Position numbers and translations under genes: made by a program
DNA from: Medakamo hakoo
Taxonomy: Eukaryota > Chlorophyta > Trebouxiophyceae > Coccomyxaceae
Reading direction: 5' to 3'
Length of the DNA stretch: 64,000 nucleotides
NCBI GenBank assembly: GCA_026636295.1
Contig: CP089457.1
Coordinates: 797,459 to 861,458 of the forward strand
Notes under the pieces: generated by a model
Databases searched by the model: none
What the model saw: the letters and a program-made list of their open reading frames with translations, nothing else
What the model was told of the DNA's origin: nothing
Shown here: piece by piece, positions 38,550 to 49,528 of the stretch
How the letters are laid out: the number at the start of each line of letters is the position of its first letter
How positions within the stretch are numbered: position 1 is the first letter of the stretch

Positions 38550-38826
38550 AAAAAAGAAAGAGCAAGGGGGCAAGCCCCACCTGTACCCCGCGTGGGCCTC
38601 GCCATCCAGCCCTTGGGCCCTCACTCTCTCTCCTTTGTGCTCAGCGCCCCCGCGTCACTCACACTCTCCCCCTGTTAGCATTCCAAAACTGCAATGACAA
38701 AGAATCCTGGATGCCTCGAGCGCCGTGTGGGTCCTACAGCAAGCAAGCAAACTAGACAGCAAAGCGCACGCGCCCCCGCCCGCTCCTCCCCCCCCATCAT
38801 TCCCTCTCTTCTCTCTACCTAGCTTG
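38550..38826. other. 277-bp convergent 3' region
   Basis: Between the RRM-protein stop and the Pol theta stop. AT-richer (CAATGACAAAGAATCC near 38692) with CT runs; presumed 3' UTRs. No gene seen. Confidence 0.4.
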
Positions 38827-41800
38827 TCACTTGTAGGTGTACCCCACCATCTCGCCCCACCGCTCCCCGACCGCCAGCCGCACCGGCAGCGGGACTGTCA
38901 GCCCAAACGTCTGGGCCACGCCTTCCATGGCGGACCGCACGGCGGCCGCGACAGGCGCCAACCAGGGCGCGTCGACTTCCAAGACGAGCTCATCGTGGAG
39001 TTGGAGGATGGGGCGGGCCGCGCCCGGTGGAAACGCGCCGCCGCCGCCAGCGGTGAGAGCAGCGTCCAGCGCGGCCATGGCGGCTTTGGCCAGGTCGGCC
39101 GCCGACCCCTGCACCACCGTGTTCGTGGCGTGGCCGCCGTGGTGGCGGCCGCCATCGCCGTCGCCCGTGCCCAGGCGCAGGCGGCGCGACCGGCCCGCGA
39201 CGGTTTGGACGGCGCCGGCGTCCCGGCCCGCGTCGCACGTGGCCGCCAACCAGGCGGCGAGGGCAGGGGCAGCGCCCAGGAAGGCGGCGCGCAGGGCCGC
39301 CGCCTCCTCCAGCGGCACTCCGCCCAGGTGGTCGGCCAGCGCGGCGTCGCCCATGCCATACATCAGCCCGTACGCGACTTTCTTGGCGGCCGCCCGCTGG
39401 GCCGGACTCACGCGTCCCTGGTCGTCCAGCCCGTGCATGCGGGCGGCCAGGCCGGACAGGGGGTCGGCCTGGGACGGGTCGGTCAAGGAGGCGATCAGTG
39501 CGGCATCACCCGCCAGGTGCGCGGCCAGCCTCAGCTCCATCTCGCGGTAGTCGGCCGACAGGAGGACCGTGCCACGCGGGGCGACGATGGCAGACCGGAC
39601 GTTGACGGAGATGGAACGCGGGGCATCCGGCCCGTCGTCCGCGTACTCGGCGACGTCGTACGTCGTGGGTTTGGGGACGGTTTGGAGGTTGGGCTCGTCC
39701 GCGCTCAGGCGGCCAGTCTCGGTCGCGGTCAGGCGCCAGAGCGCGCGCGCACGCCACGTGGAACAGCGGACGCCAGCCCGGGCTTCTTCCAGGGCGGCGA
39801 CGCAGTCGGCCCGGACTTTGGCCGCCGACCGCCAGTCCAAGACGGCGCGGGCGGCGGCGGGTCCGCGGGCGGCTGGACCGGGCGGGGGGCGGCGCCGCGC
39901 GTGCGGCGCGAGCGCCGACCGCGCCGTCGACCAGGCTGTCGCGCTGCCGCGCAGGCGCGGCGCGGCGGCGGGGGACAGGCCCAGCAGTCCGTACAGCAGG
40001 TCGGACATGGAGGTGGGGGAGGCGGGGTCGACGACGCCGGACCAGGCGGCCGCGGCCGCGGCGGGCGCGCCACCCGCAGCGCGCGCGTCGGCCGCGGCCG
40101 CGGAGGCGGTGCGGCGGAGGAATGAGGCTGACAGAGCCATGACGCGCTCTAGAGCGGTGGCTGCTGCGTCCAAGCGGGCCCCGTCCACTAAGACACCTGC
40201 GCATTCCAGGCGCGCGACGATGGGCGGCAGCGGCGCTTCCACCCGGGCGAGCGCCGCGACCAGTTCGGTGCGGCGCGGGGTGGGGAGGGACGGCGTGGCG
40301 GTGGGGGCCGGCGTTGAAGCGGTGGTGGCAGCCGCCGCCCGCCCACCTCCACCACCGCCTGCCCCGCCGTCCATCAGGGCCGGCCAGACGCGGTCGTGCA
40401 GGGCGAGCGTGAGCGCCGCGCGGCGCATGGCGGCCACGCGCCGCCCGCTCGCAGTCGGCGATGCCACGGCGGGCAAGGCGGAGGCGAGGGCGGTGATGGC
40501 GGCTGGCCCGCCAGGGCAGCGAGCTAGGAGAGCGTCCGCAGCGCCCGGGCGGGGGCGAGACCCGGAGGACGAGGCCGACGGCGGTGGGAGCGAGCCGTGG
40601 CCACCGCCCGCGCCCTCGCCGCCCGCGTCACTGGAGACGGCTTCGCCCGGCCACAGCAGGCTGGCCGCTTGACGGGCATCGATGACGGACAGGCAGGCCG
40701 CGTACGCGGATGGTGGTGGCGGTGGTTGAGCGCGCTTGGACCGGCCGCCCGGCGAAACAATCATCGCGGCCGCGGCAACAGCCGCGGCAGCCGCGCCGCT
40801 CCGCGCAACCGCTCCCGCCAGCGCGGCCGCGATGCCAGCCCCACCCTCACACCCGCCCGCCGCGGACGACAGGCTGACGAGTTGAGCCTTGAGGTCGAGC
40901 GTGACGCGGTGGTGGTGGTGGTGGTGGTGGGAGGCGGCGGACGCGCCGGCGCCCGCCAGGACGGCCGCGACGTGGCGGGCGGAGTCGGGGTGGCCGGCCA
41001 GCTGGATGTAAAGGACAAAGGGAGGGGGACGCGGGGCGGCGCCACCTCCACCTCCACCGCCATCACTCCCAACGCACCACGTCACCGCGATGCCGTGAAG
41101 GGTGCGGGCGGAGGCAGGAGTGGAAGGCGTCTTCACCACGGGCTTGCCGGGCGCGGGCAGGGACGCCGGACCTTCACGCCCACCACCGCCACTCGCCCCA
41201 CCCCGCACGTCGAGTGCAAACGCCGACCGGGGCTGGGCCGCCCACACGCCGCACCAGGCGGGCACGGCGCCCGGGGCCGGGCAGATGCACCCACCGCCCA
41301 GAGCGACCGCCCCGCTTTTGCCGCCGCGGATGGCGGCGTACACGTCGCCGCCCTGGAACGCCGACGCCGAGGCGGCAGCCGCGGCCGCTTCCTCCGCTGC
41401 CGCGGCTAAATCGGCGGGCGTGAAAGCGGATGAAGCCACGGCGGCGGCTTCCGTCGCCAGCGGCCCTAGGCCCGTAGAGGGCAGGGTGGCCGGCGGTGGC
41501 GAAATCCGCGGCGGGCTGGGCGGGCCGGCGGGCGGAACGCGCCGCCCACCCCGCCCCAGCTGCCCGGGCGGGCTGGCTGCGTCGTCGTCGTCGTCGTCGT
41601 CGTCGACGTCGTCGTCGACGCCCCCTTCCTCGTCATCCACCGCCGCCGTCAGCTGGGGCGGCGGGCCGGTACCGGGCGGCGTCAGGACTTGAGGAGGCGG
41701 GACGGCGGCCGGGTCGGCGGGAGGCGGAGGCGGCGACGGAGGCGGGCGGGCGGGAGGGCGGGCGGCCGCCGCACCATCCTCAATCGTAACCACCTCCACC

Positions 41801-44800
41801 TCCGCCTTGGCGCCCGTCGCGGGCGTGTGACCGCCGCCATCTTCCTCCACTTCCACCGCTTCCATCTTGGCGTCCAGCTCTTCCCGTGCAGACGCCAGCG
41901 CCGCCAATTCCATGGCGTGGGCTTTGATGCGGCGGACCAGGCGGGACGACAGGCCGCGGTCGCCGCCGCCGCCGCCCGCTAAAATGTCGCGCAGCCGGGC
42001 TTCCGGCGCGTCCGCCACGTCCTTGACGGTGCGCAAGCCGGCCGCAAATAGGCGACGCGCACGCGCGCCACGCACCATGTCAATGGCCGCCAGGGCGACC
42101 AGGTCGCCGCGCACGCCGGCACTGACCTGGCGTTCGACGGTGGAGAGGACGTCGGCGAGCAAGCTGAACGGGTCCCCGACCTCGCGCGCAAACCTCGCCA
42201 GGCGGTAGGCCGTGCCGCCCGCGGCGTCTTGCAGGCCTTGCAGTGCGTGGGGCGAGCACTTGAACGACGACGCGACGGACGCCGCCGGGCGTTCGGCGAC
42301 CAGGTCGGCCAGGGCCAGGGCCGCGTACAGCCGGTACGCCGGGTCGGCCGCGGGCGAGGCCGCGCTCACCGCGCCCGTGCTCATGCGTAGGCGCAGGCCG
42401 TGGTCCACGCCCACCGCGGACGCGACCCGGGCGTCATCTCCCGTCAGGCCCTCGATCCGCTTGGCGATGTCCGGCGGGCTGGCGCCGTGCTCGAACTGTC
42501 CGCGCGGCGGGGGGACGACCACAAACAGGCAGTGGAGCGGGCTGGTCAGGACGAGGCAGCGGCACGCGGCCTCGAGGGTGGCCCGCAGGGCCAGCGCTTC
42601 GTCCGGGCTGACGCCGGCGGACGCCGCCGTCCGGCCCAGTGGGGTGAGCACGTAGCGCGCCGGGCCAGACGCGGCGGCGGCGGGGGCGGGAGGCGCCGCA
42701 CCAGGGGATGGCCGGGCGCCGCCGGACGGGGCGGCCTCGCCGGCCTCCTCGCCCTCGCCGCCACCCTCCCCGTCCTCCTGCCGGCCGGCCGGCCCTTCCT
42801 CCCACTTGATCAGGCCCAGTTCCGGCACCTTGCGCACGCCGCCACCAGCCGGGCCTCCATCGCCCGGCCGCACGCCCGCCAGCCAGTGCAGCGTGGCGAC
42901 AACGCCTTTCACCATCGAGGCGCGCGCCGCGTCGCCGCCCGCAGCGGCAGCCGGGTCGACGCCGCCGTGCCACGCGTACAGGGCTTCCAGAAAGGCCTTG
43001 ATGTCGTCGGTCGTGGCGGAGCCGCGGAGCGCGATGCCTTCAAACACAGCCCGGCGCAGGCAGGCGTTGGGTGGCGGTGGCGCGGCAGCGGGCGCGTCGC
43101 CGCGTCCGTCGCCAGGCGGTCCGGCCCCGGGCGCGAACGCGGAGTAGACGGGGCGCGGGCGGGCGGCGATGAGGGTCAGCAGGCGGCGCTGTTCGGTGCG
43201 CGTGTCGGCCGACGCGAGGACGACAACGTGCCCGACGGGGTCGATGCCCGCCCGCCCGGCCCGGCCCGCGATTTGGGCAAACTGGGCGGCGCACAGCCGG
43301 TTGGCCTGGCGGCCGACGAAGGTGTCGCGGAAGACGACGCGGCGGACGGGCAGGTTGACGCCCGCGGCGAGCGTGGAGGTGGCGGCCAGGAGGGTGATGC
43401 CGCCCCCCGCGAACGCCGCTTCCACGACCGCGCGTTCCCGGCCGGACAGTTCGGCCGAGTGCCAGGCGACGCCGGACCGCACGCACTCGGCCAGGCCGCG
43501 CGTGCGGGAGGGCAGGGCTTCCAGGGCGGCGACGGCGGACGCGCGGTCCAGGGCGGGGGCGGGGGCGGACGCGCGGGCGGCGCCGTCACTCCCATCCCCC
43601 CCACCCAGCCGGCGCTCGGGCAGAGCTTCCCCGGCGCGGACGGCGGCCAGGCGTTTGGCCAGGCCGGTCGCGGTCGCTTGCGCGCGCGCGCGCGTGCCGC
43701 AAAAGACGAGCGCCGACCCGGCCTCGCGCAGCACGGTCTCTTCGGCCAGGGCGGCCAGGGCGGCGAGGTCGACGTCGTCGGACGAGGGTGGAGGGGGCTT
43801 GGCGGCGGCGGGCGCACTCCCGCCGGGCGGGCGCAAGAAGCGCGACCAGTCAAGCCGCTCCGCCACGCGCCCGTCCCCGTCCAACAGGTCGCCGCACCGG
43901 GTCAGGACGTGCAGCGTGAGGGGCACGGGGCGGAAGTCGGTCTCGTACAGGGCCGCGCCCAGCCAGGCCGCCAGCGCGGGCGCGTTGGCCAGGGTGGCGG
44001 ACATGCCGACGACTTGGACGGGGCGGGGCGGGACCGGGCCGAGGGTGGAGGCGGTCGTACCACCGGTGGTGGGGGCGGGCGAGCGGCCGGCCGGCGGTGC
44101 GCCCCCACCACCCCCGCCGCCAGCAGCGCCCACGCGCAGTTTGGCCAGCATGAGTTCGAGTAAAAACCCACGGTCCGGGTCGCCCAGCATGTGCATTTCG
44201 TCGACGACGACGGCGGACAGGGCGCTGCCCGGCGCGCGCCCGTCTTCCAGCAGCCGCCCGACCAGCGCGTTCCCGCGCTCAAACGTCGCGACGACCGCGC
44301 CCACGCCGCCGGCCAGCGCGTCCGCCCCGGCCGTCTGGCGGTCGTACGCGCGCACGACGCGCAGCCCCCGCGGCGCAAACAGGCGGGCCAGGCGGTCGGC
44401 TTTTTGGGAGCACAGGGCATTGAAGGGGAGCACGAATAGAGCGGGCAAGCGGGTGCGGACGACGGCGCGGAGGAGCAAGATTTCCGCGACGGCCGTTTTG
44501 CCGGCCGAGGTGGGCGCGGTGAAGACCAAGGAGCCGCCGTCCAGTGCGCCCGGAGAGGACAGCGCTTCGGCTTGCCAGGCGAACAGCGGGCGGCGGCCGA
44601 ACGCGGACGCCAGGTCTGGCGGGAGGTAGGAGGCCAGACAGAGCGGGTCCAGAGGGGCTCCTGGCGTTGTGGACGCGGACTGGTGGTGGGTGGGGTGGAA
44701 TGGGCGGTCGTGCGACGACGGCGGCGGTGGACCGGCCGAGCGCGGCGTGTGCGCTGGGTGCGTCTGCCGGGCGGTCACGGGCGTCGGCTCCGCGGCCGTG

Positions 44801-45849
44801 CCCGTCGGCTGCGCCGCGCCCGACAGCGGCAGGGTCAACACCGGCTGCTGCGACATGGGCGGCGGCGGCGGCGGCAAACCGGGCGGCCGCGCGTCGCCCG
44901 CGCCCGTGGCTTGGGCGAGGCGGTGTGGGTGCGGCGGCGCAGGCGTCGCGCCGGGGATGGGGCGTGGGGCGGCCGCCCCACCACCACCACCGGCACCGCA
45001 GGCGGAAGTGTCCGGCACGGCGTCGGGCCCCGCCGGCGGACCACCACGGCCGGGCGCGGGCGAGGCGCCGGAGGCCTGGGTGGTGGAGGGTGGTGGTGGC
45101 GGAGGTGGTGGTGGTGGCGGCGGTGGCGGTGGCGGAGGTGGTGGCGGTGGCGGAGGTGGTGGCGGCGGGCCTGGCGGCGGCCGCCCCGCCGCCGCCGCCG
45201 CCACCTCTCCACCACCATTCCCACCAGCCGGCCTGGGCGCGACAAAGGGCGCGGCCGGCGGGCGCCGAGTGCCCGGTGGCGCGTGCTGCTGGTGGTGCGG
45301 CAGCACGGCGAGCGGTGGGCGACAGAGTGGTGGAGCAGTGGTGGTGGTGGGGGCGGCAGCGCCGGCAGCGGCCGCGGCAGCCGCCGCTTCCGGGCCCCAC
45401 AAGGACGACGGCCCGCCAGGCCCGTCCCGGTCCGCGCCATGAGCGCCAGCGCCAGGTCCCCAGCCGTCCCCCCCGCCGGCCGTGAGTGTGCGCCGCCAGT
45501 AGCGGTGGTGGTGGGACCACGACGGGTCAGAGGATGGGGCGGCGGCGGCAGCGGTGGCGTTGTCGTCGCCCGCCGTCGTGCGGGAGCGCTTGGCGTCACT
45601 GGTGTGTGGGCGGGGGGTGGGTGGTTTGGGGGTGGGCGTGAGACCGGTGCCGGGCGGGAACTCCCTTCCCCTTTGCCCGTCGCACGTCGCGCATTTCGCT
45701 CGCACGGCCGTTTCTTTTCGTCGCTCGCATGCGCTCCGTCCGCGCCCCATTCGCCCGCCTTACCTGGCCTCGTCACCCCATCCACCACCTCCATCAGGTG
45801 GACGAGGCCGCGCCCGTCCCCACCCGCCGACCGTGGGCGGGTCGGACAT
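38827..45849 (-). CDS. POLQ: DNA polymerase theta (helicase-polymerase, theta-mediated end joining)
   Basis: Fusion of an SF2 helicase and an A-family polymerase that repairs double-strand breaks by microhomology end joining; plant counterpart TEBICHI. Two exons, 45849..45764 and 45598..38827 (donor GTAAGG, acceptor ACCAG, phase 2); 2285 residues. Residues 1-345 are disordered, including an uninterrupted run of about 30 Pro. Helicase: LFAWQAEAL, Walker A PTSAGKTA (about 386), DEMH (about 495), QIAGRAGRAG. The middle holds Asp/Pro-rich linkers, with an Asp-only run. Polymerase: RLSADEPNLQTVP, motif A LLSADYREMELRLAAHL (about 2042), motif B KKVAYGLMYGMG, motif C LHDELVLEV (about 2228), so the catalytic acids are present. 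The ATG at 45849 was chosen because its exon ends in phase 2 and joins to SDAKRSR; an ATG at 45750 in retained intron is the alternative. Confidence 0.95.
45086..45178 (-). repeat. (GGT/GGC)n triplet tract coding poly-Pro in Pol theta
   Basis: Imperfect GGN triplet repeat on the plus strand, read as about 30 consecutive CCN Pro codons on the coding strand. Mixed CCA/CCG/CCT codons make it less slippage-prone than a pure repeat. Confidence 0.85.
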
Positions 45850-46527
45850 GGCGGAAGGGTGCGTGTGTTGGGGGCGTGCGTGCGAGATTGCTGCGCAAAC
45901 GCGCGTCTGCGAGCCCGGCGCGAGAGTCTGTCAACCACCCACCCCCTCGAGTGCACTTCTCATGGTCGTTTTGGGTCACAAAAAAAGAAAGGTCGGGGTT
46001 GTTTTTATAAAAAAGGGAGGGAACGGGTCTCAGATAATGGACACGGAGGAGGGCAAGTGGGGAAAGGCCAGCGCGGGCGCGCGTGTGTCTGGGGGGGGGT
46101 TGGGGGTGGGGGGTGGGGGGGGGGGGTGTCTGGTGCGAAAATGGAAAAAACCCGCACCAAAAGCCTCCCGGGGGGCATGCGACGACGAGGGGAAATCAGG
46201 GATGATTTTTCAGGGGGGAGGATGAGACGGGACTGATTAGGACGTCGACCCCATACGGGACAGCGGTGCGGCTGGGAGGCACGGGAGAGGGCCCGCGCGC
46301 CGCGCGCACCCACCTCGACCCGCACAGACACACACACACACACACACACGGCTGCCCCCGGCTGGAGAAAGAAAGGGCTGGGGATAGTTTTCCGCTCGGC
46401 CAAAAACGTAGGGATGGATGCGCGGCCGACCGAAAAAAGGACAGGAAATTGGGGCTGACCTCTCTCTCTCTCGCCACGGGGGGAAATGCTGGAAAAAAAA
46501 GGGAAACACAAAAGGCAGACGTGTGCC
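45850..46527. other. 678-bp intergenic region, no gene seen
   Basis: Between the Pol theta start and the stop of the hnRNP-like gene. It holds broken G-runs at 46091-46126, an (AC)n tract at 46327-46349 and A/T-runs near 45978-46020 (TTTTTATAAAAAAG). The last is the most AT-rich patch and lies 130-170 bp above the Pol theta ATG, so it could be a promoter element. Confidence 0.45.
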
Positions 46528-49087
46528 TCACCCCGACTCGCCGCCCGACCCGCCCCCACCCGAACCACCGCCGAGCCAGGCTTCGTCAGCGTCGCCGACG
46601 GCCGCCGCGTCGACGGCCGCGTCGCCTGCGGCAGCGGCATCGACGGCCGCGTCGTCGGCGGAGCCGGGCGCGGTGGTGGTGGCGGCGGTCGCGGTGTAGG
46701 ACGAGGCCAGGCCGCCAAAGCCGGCTGTTTCGGGTGGCGAGCCAACGCCCGACCCGCCGGCCCACGCGTCTGGGGATGGGCCACCGTTGCCGCCGGCGTC
46801 GCCCGCATCACTCCCACCCAGCCAGGGAGAAGGTTTGGACGGTGGCCCGCCATTGCCGCCGGTGTGGTAGGCCGGCCCAGGTCCGCCGCCGTTGGAGGAG
46901 GCGGGGCCGGGCGGGCCTGCGGCGGCATCGCCGAAACCAGACGCCCGCCCGCCGTCGCCCGACGGGCCGGCCGCCGCCAGCGCCAGGCCGCCAAAGGACG
47001 ACGCCAGCTCGGCGGCAGTGCTGCCACCGCCATCCACGCTGGACGGGCCGGGCGCGTCACCCCATTGGGCGCCATCGCCCGTGGCGGCCCGGTTGGCTGC
47101 GGCCGCGACGGCGGCGGCGGCGACCGCGGCCGCAGCGGCTTGGTTGGAGGCCGCGACGGCGGCAGCCGCCGCCGCCGCCGCGCCGCCCATGCCGGACGCC
47201 GCACCGCCACCGCGCTGGACGTGCTCGTAGTGGGCCAGGCGGTCGCGCGTCACGGAAATGGCTTCCACCCGGAACCGCCCGATCTCGCGGTTGGACCGGG
47301 CGGCCGCGTTTTCCGCGGCCGTGGCGGAGCCGAACGTCACGAAACAGTAGTTCTTGCGACGCCCCGTCGCCCGGTCTTTCGGAAAGTAGACGTCGAGGAC
47401 GGCTCCCCACTGGGAAAAGTGGGCGCGGACCATGGTTTCGGAGACGGCGGTGGGCACGCCGCCAACGTAGATGCGGGGGCCGGACCCGCGCGGCAGGCCG
47501 CCGGGGAGGGGCGGGGGGCCGCCGCCGCCGCCGGAACTGCCCGGTCCAGCGCCGGCGGAGCCGGGGCCCAAGCCCGCCGCCATCATGGCGCCGTTCAAGT
47601 GGGCGGCAGCCGCCGCCGCGTGGTGGTGGTGGTGGTGAAAGTGGGCGGCGTGCTGCGCCGCGGCCGCGTGGTAGGCCGCGGCTGCGGCCGCCGGGCCGCC
47701 GCCGCCGCCGCCCGAGCCGCCGCCCCAGCCCTGCGGGTCGGTGCCGGCCAAGGACAGCGCGTCCTGGCCGCCCCAGCCGCCGCCGGCCGACCCGCCGCCG
47801 CCCAGGTGGTGGTGGGAGCCGTAGGCCGCGGCCGCGGCCGCGGCGGCTGCCGCCGCGGCGGCCGCGTGCTGGTATGCGTCCGGCCGCGGGCCCGCGCAGT
47901 TGACTTTGCACCGCTTGCCGGAGATGAGGTGTTCGGAGCCGCAGGCGAGCTGGTGGGGTGTGTGGGAGGTGGGGTGGGGTGGGGGTGGGGGGGGGACGGG
48001 CGCGGGCGTGGGAGGGGAAGGGTGAGAGAGGAGGATGGGATGGTATGGGGAGAGGGCGTGAGGGGTGAGGGTGAGGGCGCGCCCTCGGGCGGCCCCGGGG
48101 AAAAATGCGGCCGTTGAAAGCGGCGGGAGGGTGCTGCTGTTTGTGCTGCGCACCGGGCCCCCTGCCAAAACGCGGGGGCCGGCGGCGGGCCCCTCCAACC
48201 CACGCCAGGCCCTCCACCCGCCGCCCGGGATCGGTCGGCCGGGCCGTGCCCTTTCTTTTTCGGTGGGACGCAGCCACGCACGAGCCCGGGCCGCGCGCCA
48301 CGGTTTGGGCGCGCGTTTGCGGATGTCTGACATCCAAGACAGCGCGCTCGCCCACTCGGGAGCGACGCCACGCGCGGGCGTCGGCAGGGGCCCGCCGCCC
48401 AACGGCGGTTCAGGGGGGACTGCCCTTTTATTCGGGCTCAAATCGCAGACAACGACCCGTCTCACACTTCCACACTGTCGGAACGCGTGTCGACGGCGCC
48501 GCCGCGGCGGCAGCGGCGGTGGTGGGGATGGGGAGCGGCGTCGTGTTTTTTCGTTCGCCCGACCTTGCCCCAGCCCCGCCTCCACACCAGCACGCACCGA
48601 ACGCATCAGGGATTCCTCAGAATCAAAGGTGATGAACGCGTAGTTCTTCCGCTGGCCCGTGCTGTGGGGTGTAAGGGAGGGCGGGCGGGCGTCAGTGGCG
48701 GGCGTTTCGTTCGTTGTGGTGCGTGCGTCGCGCGAGCGCATGCGTGAGGCGGGGCGACCGCGGCCGCCCACCCGCGCCTTTCCGACACGGCCTGGACCCT
48801 GCGGGAGCGTGCGGCCCGGACCGGAGCCGCGCCTGGGCAGGCTGGCACGCGGCGGTGTGCGGGTTTGCTGGGGAGAGTGGGCGGCGTGTGCTGTTTTTTG
48901 CTCCTCCCCCAGCGCGGCGACGCCGGCCCAAGCCTCCACGCCAAAAAAAAACGCACTGCGCGTCCCGCGGGCAGTAGACGTCCAGGACCACGCCAAAGCC
49001 GGAGAAGTACTCTTCCAGCAGGGACTCGGGCAACGAGGGCGCGTGGACCCACAGGCGGGCGCCCGTGCCGCGGACGGGCGGGTCCAT
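46528..49087 (-). CDS. hnRNP-like protein with two RRM domains
   Basis: Predicted RNA-binding regulator of splicing, export or translation. Three exons, 49087..48957, 48661..48598 and 47949..46528 (donors GTGCGT twice; phases 2 and 0); 538 residues. RRM1 is assembled from all three exons: RLWVHAPSLPESLLEEYF, VVLDVYCPRDA, KNYAFITFDSEESL, then HLISGKRCKV. RRM2 (about 255-335) has RIYVGGVPTAVSETMVRAHF, VLDVYFPKDRATG and NYCFVTFGSATAAENA. Both RNP motifs keep aromatic residues. The linker between them (about 105-250) is poly-Ala, Gly and His-rich; the C-terminal 200 residues are low-complexity Ala/Gly/Ser/Asp. The layout (tandem RRM plus prion-like tail) fits the Musashi/DAZAP1/hnRNP-A class without naming an orthologue. 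The stop at 46528 is directly before GGCACACG and no further exon is needed. Confidence 0.85.
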
Positions 49088-49528
49088 TGGTCGAGGCCTG
49101 CGCGCGCGAGCGGAACAAGCAAGCAAAACGACCCGCCCCTCGCTCACGCCCAGTGCAAAGCGGGGCGGCGGGGGCGGGGGGGAACGCTCAGGCCGAGGCT
49201 TGAGGTCACGGAGGCTCTCCCTGGGCGAGGGAGGGCGGTGACGAGGGCGTGGGTGTGCCGCGGCGAGAGGCCGGGCGAGGCAAGTGGGTGAAAAAAGTCG
49301 TGTGAAGGGAGAGCGTGCGCGGCGTGCTGGAACCTGGTCGCCTCCCCCCCCTCTGTAACCATCACTGTAACCGCCGACGGACGCTGTCGACAGCGTCCGC
49401 ACACGCCACACAACCGGTCTCCCACGCCTCTCACACAGCACACACACACAGAGGAAAGCAAAGCAAGGCTCACACAGGACGCACACGCACTCCTGCCTCT
49501 CTTCCCCTCTCCTCACCCCCCCTCATTC
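49088..49528. other. 441-bp intergenic region, no gene seen
   Basis: Between the hnRNP-like start and the RecQ stop, both minus strand. Contains the near-palindromic GACGCTGTCGACAGCGTC (49379-49396) and AC-rich runs at 49436-49450. No gene recognised. Confidence 0.4.
49379..49396. repeat. 18-bp perfect palindrome
   Basis: GACGCTGTCGACAGCGTC reads the same on both strands. It sits 292 bp above the hnRNP-like ATG and could bind a dimeric factor, or be chance; no second copy was noticed nearby. Confidence 0.5.

Noticed and set aside
45750-45750. ATG at 45750 as the Pol theta start
   Set aside because: It lies in a stretch with clean GTAAGG donor and ACCAG acceptor whose removal joins an upstream ATG exon in the right phase; kept only as an alternative.
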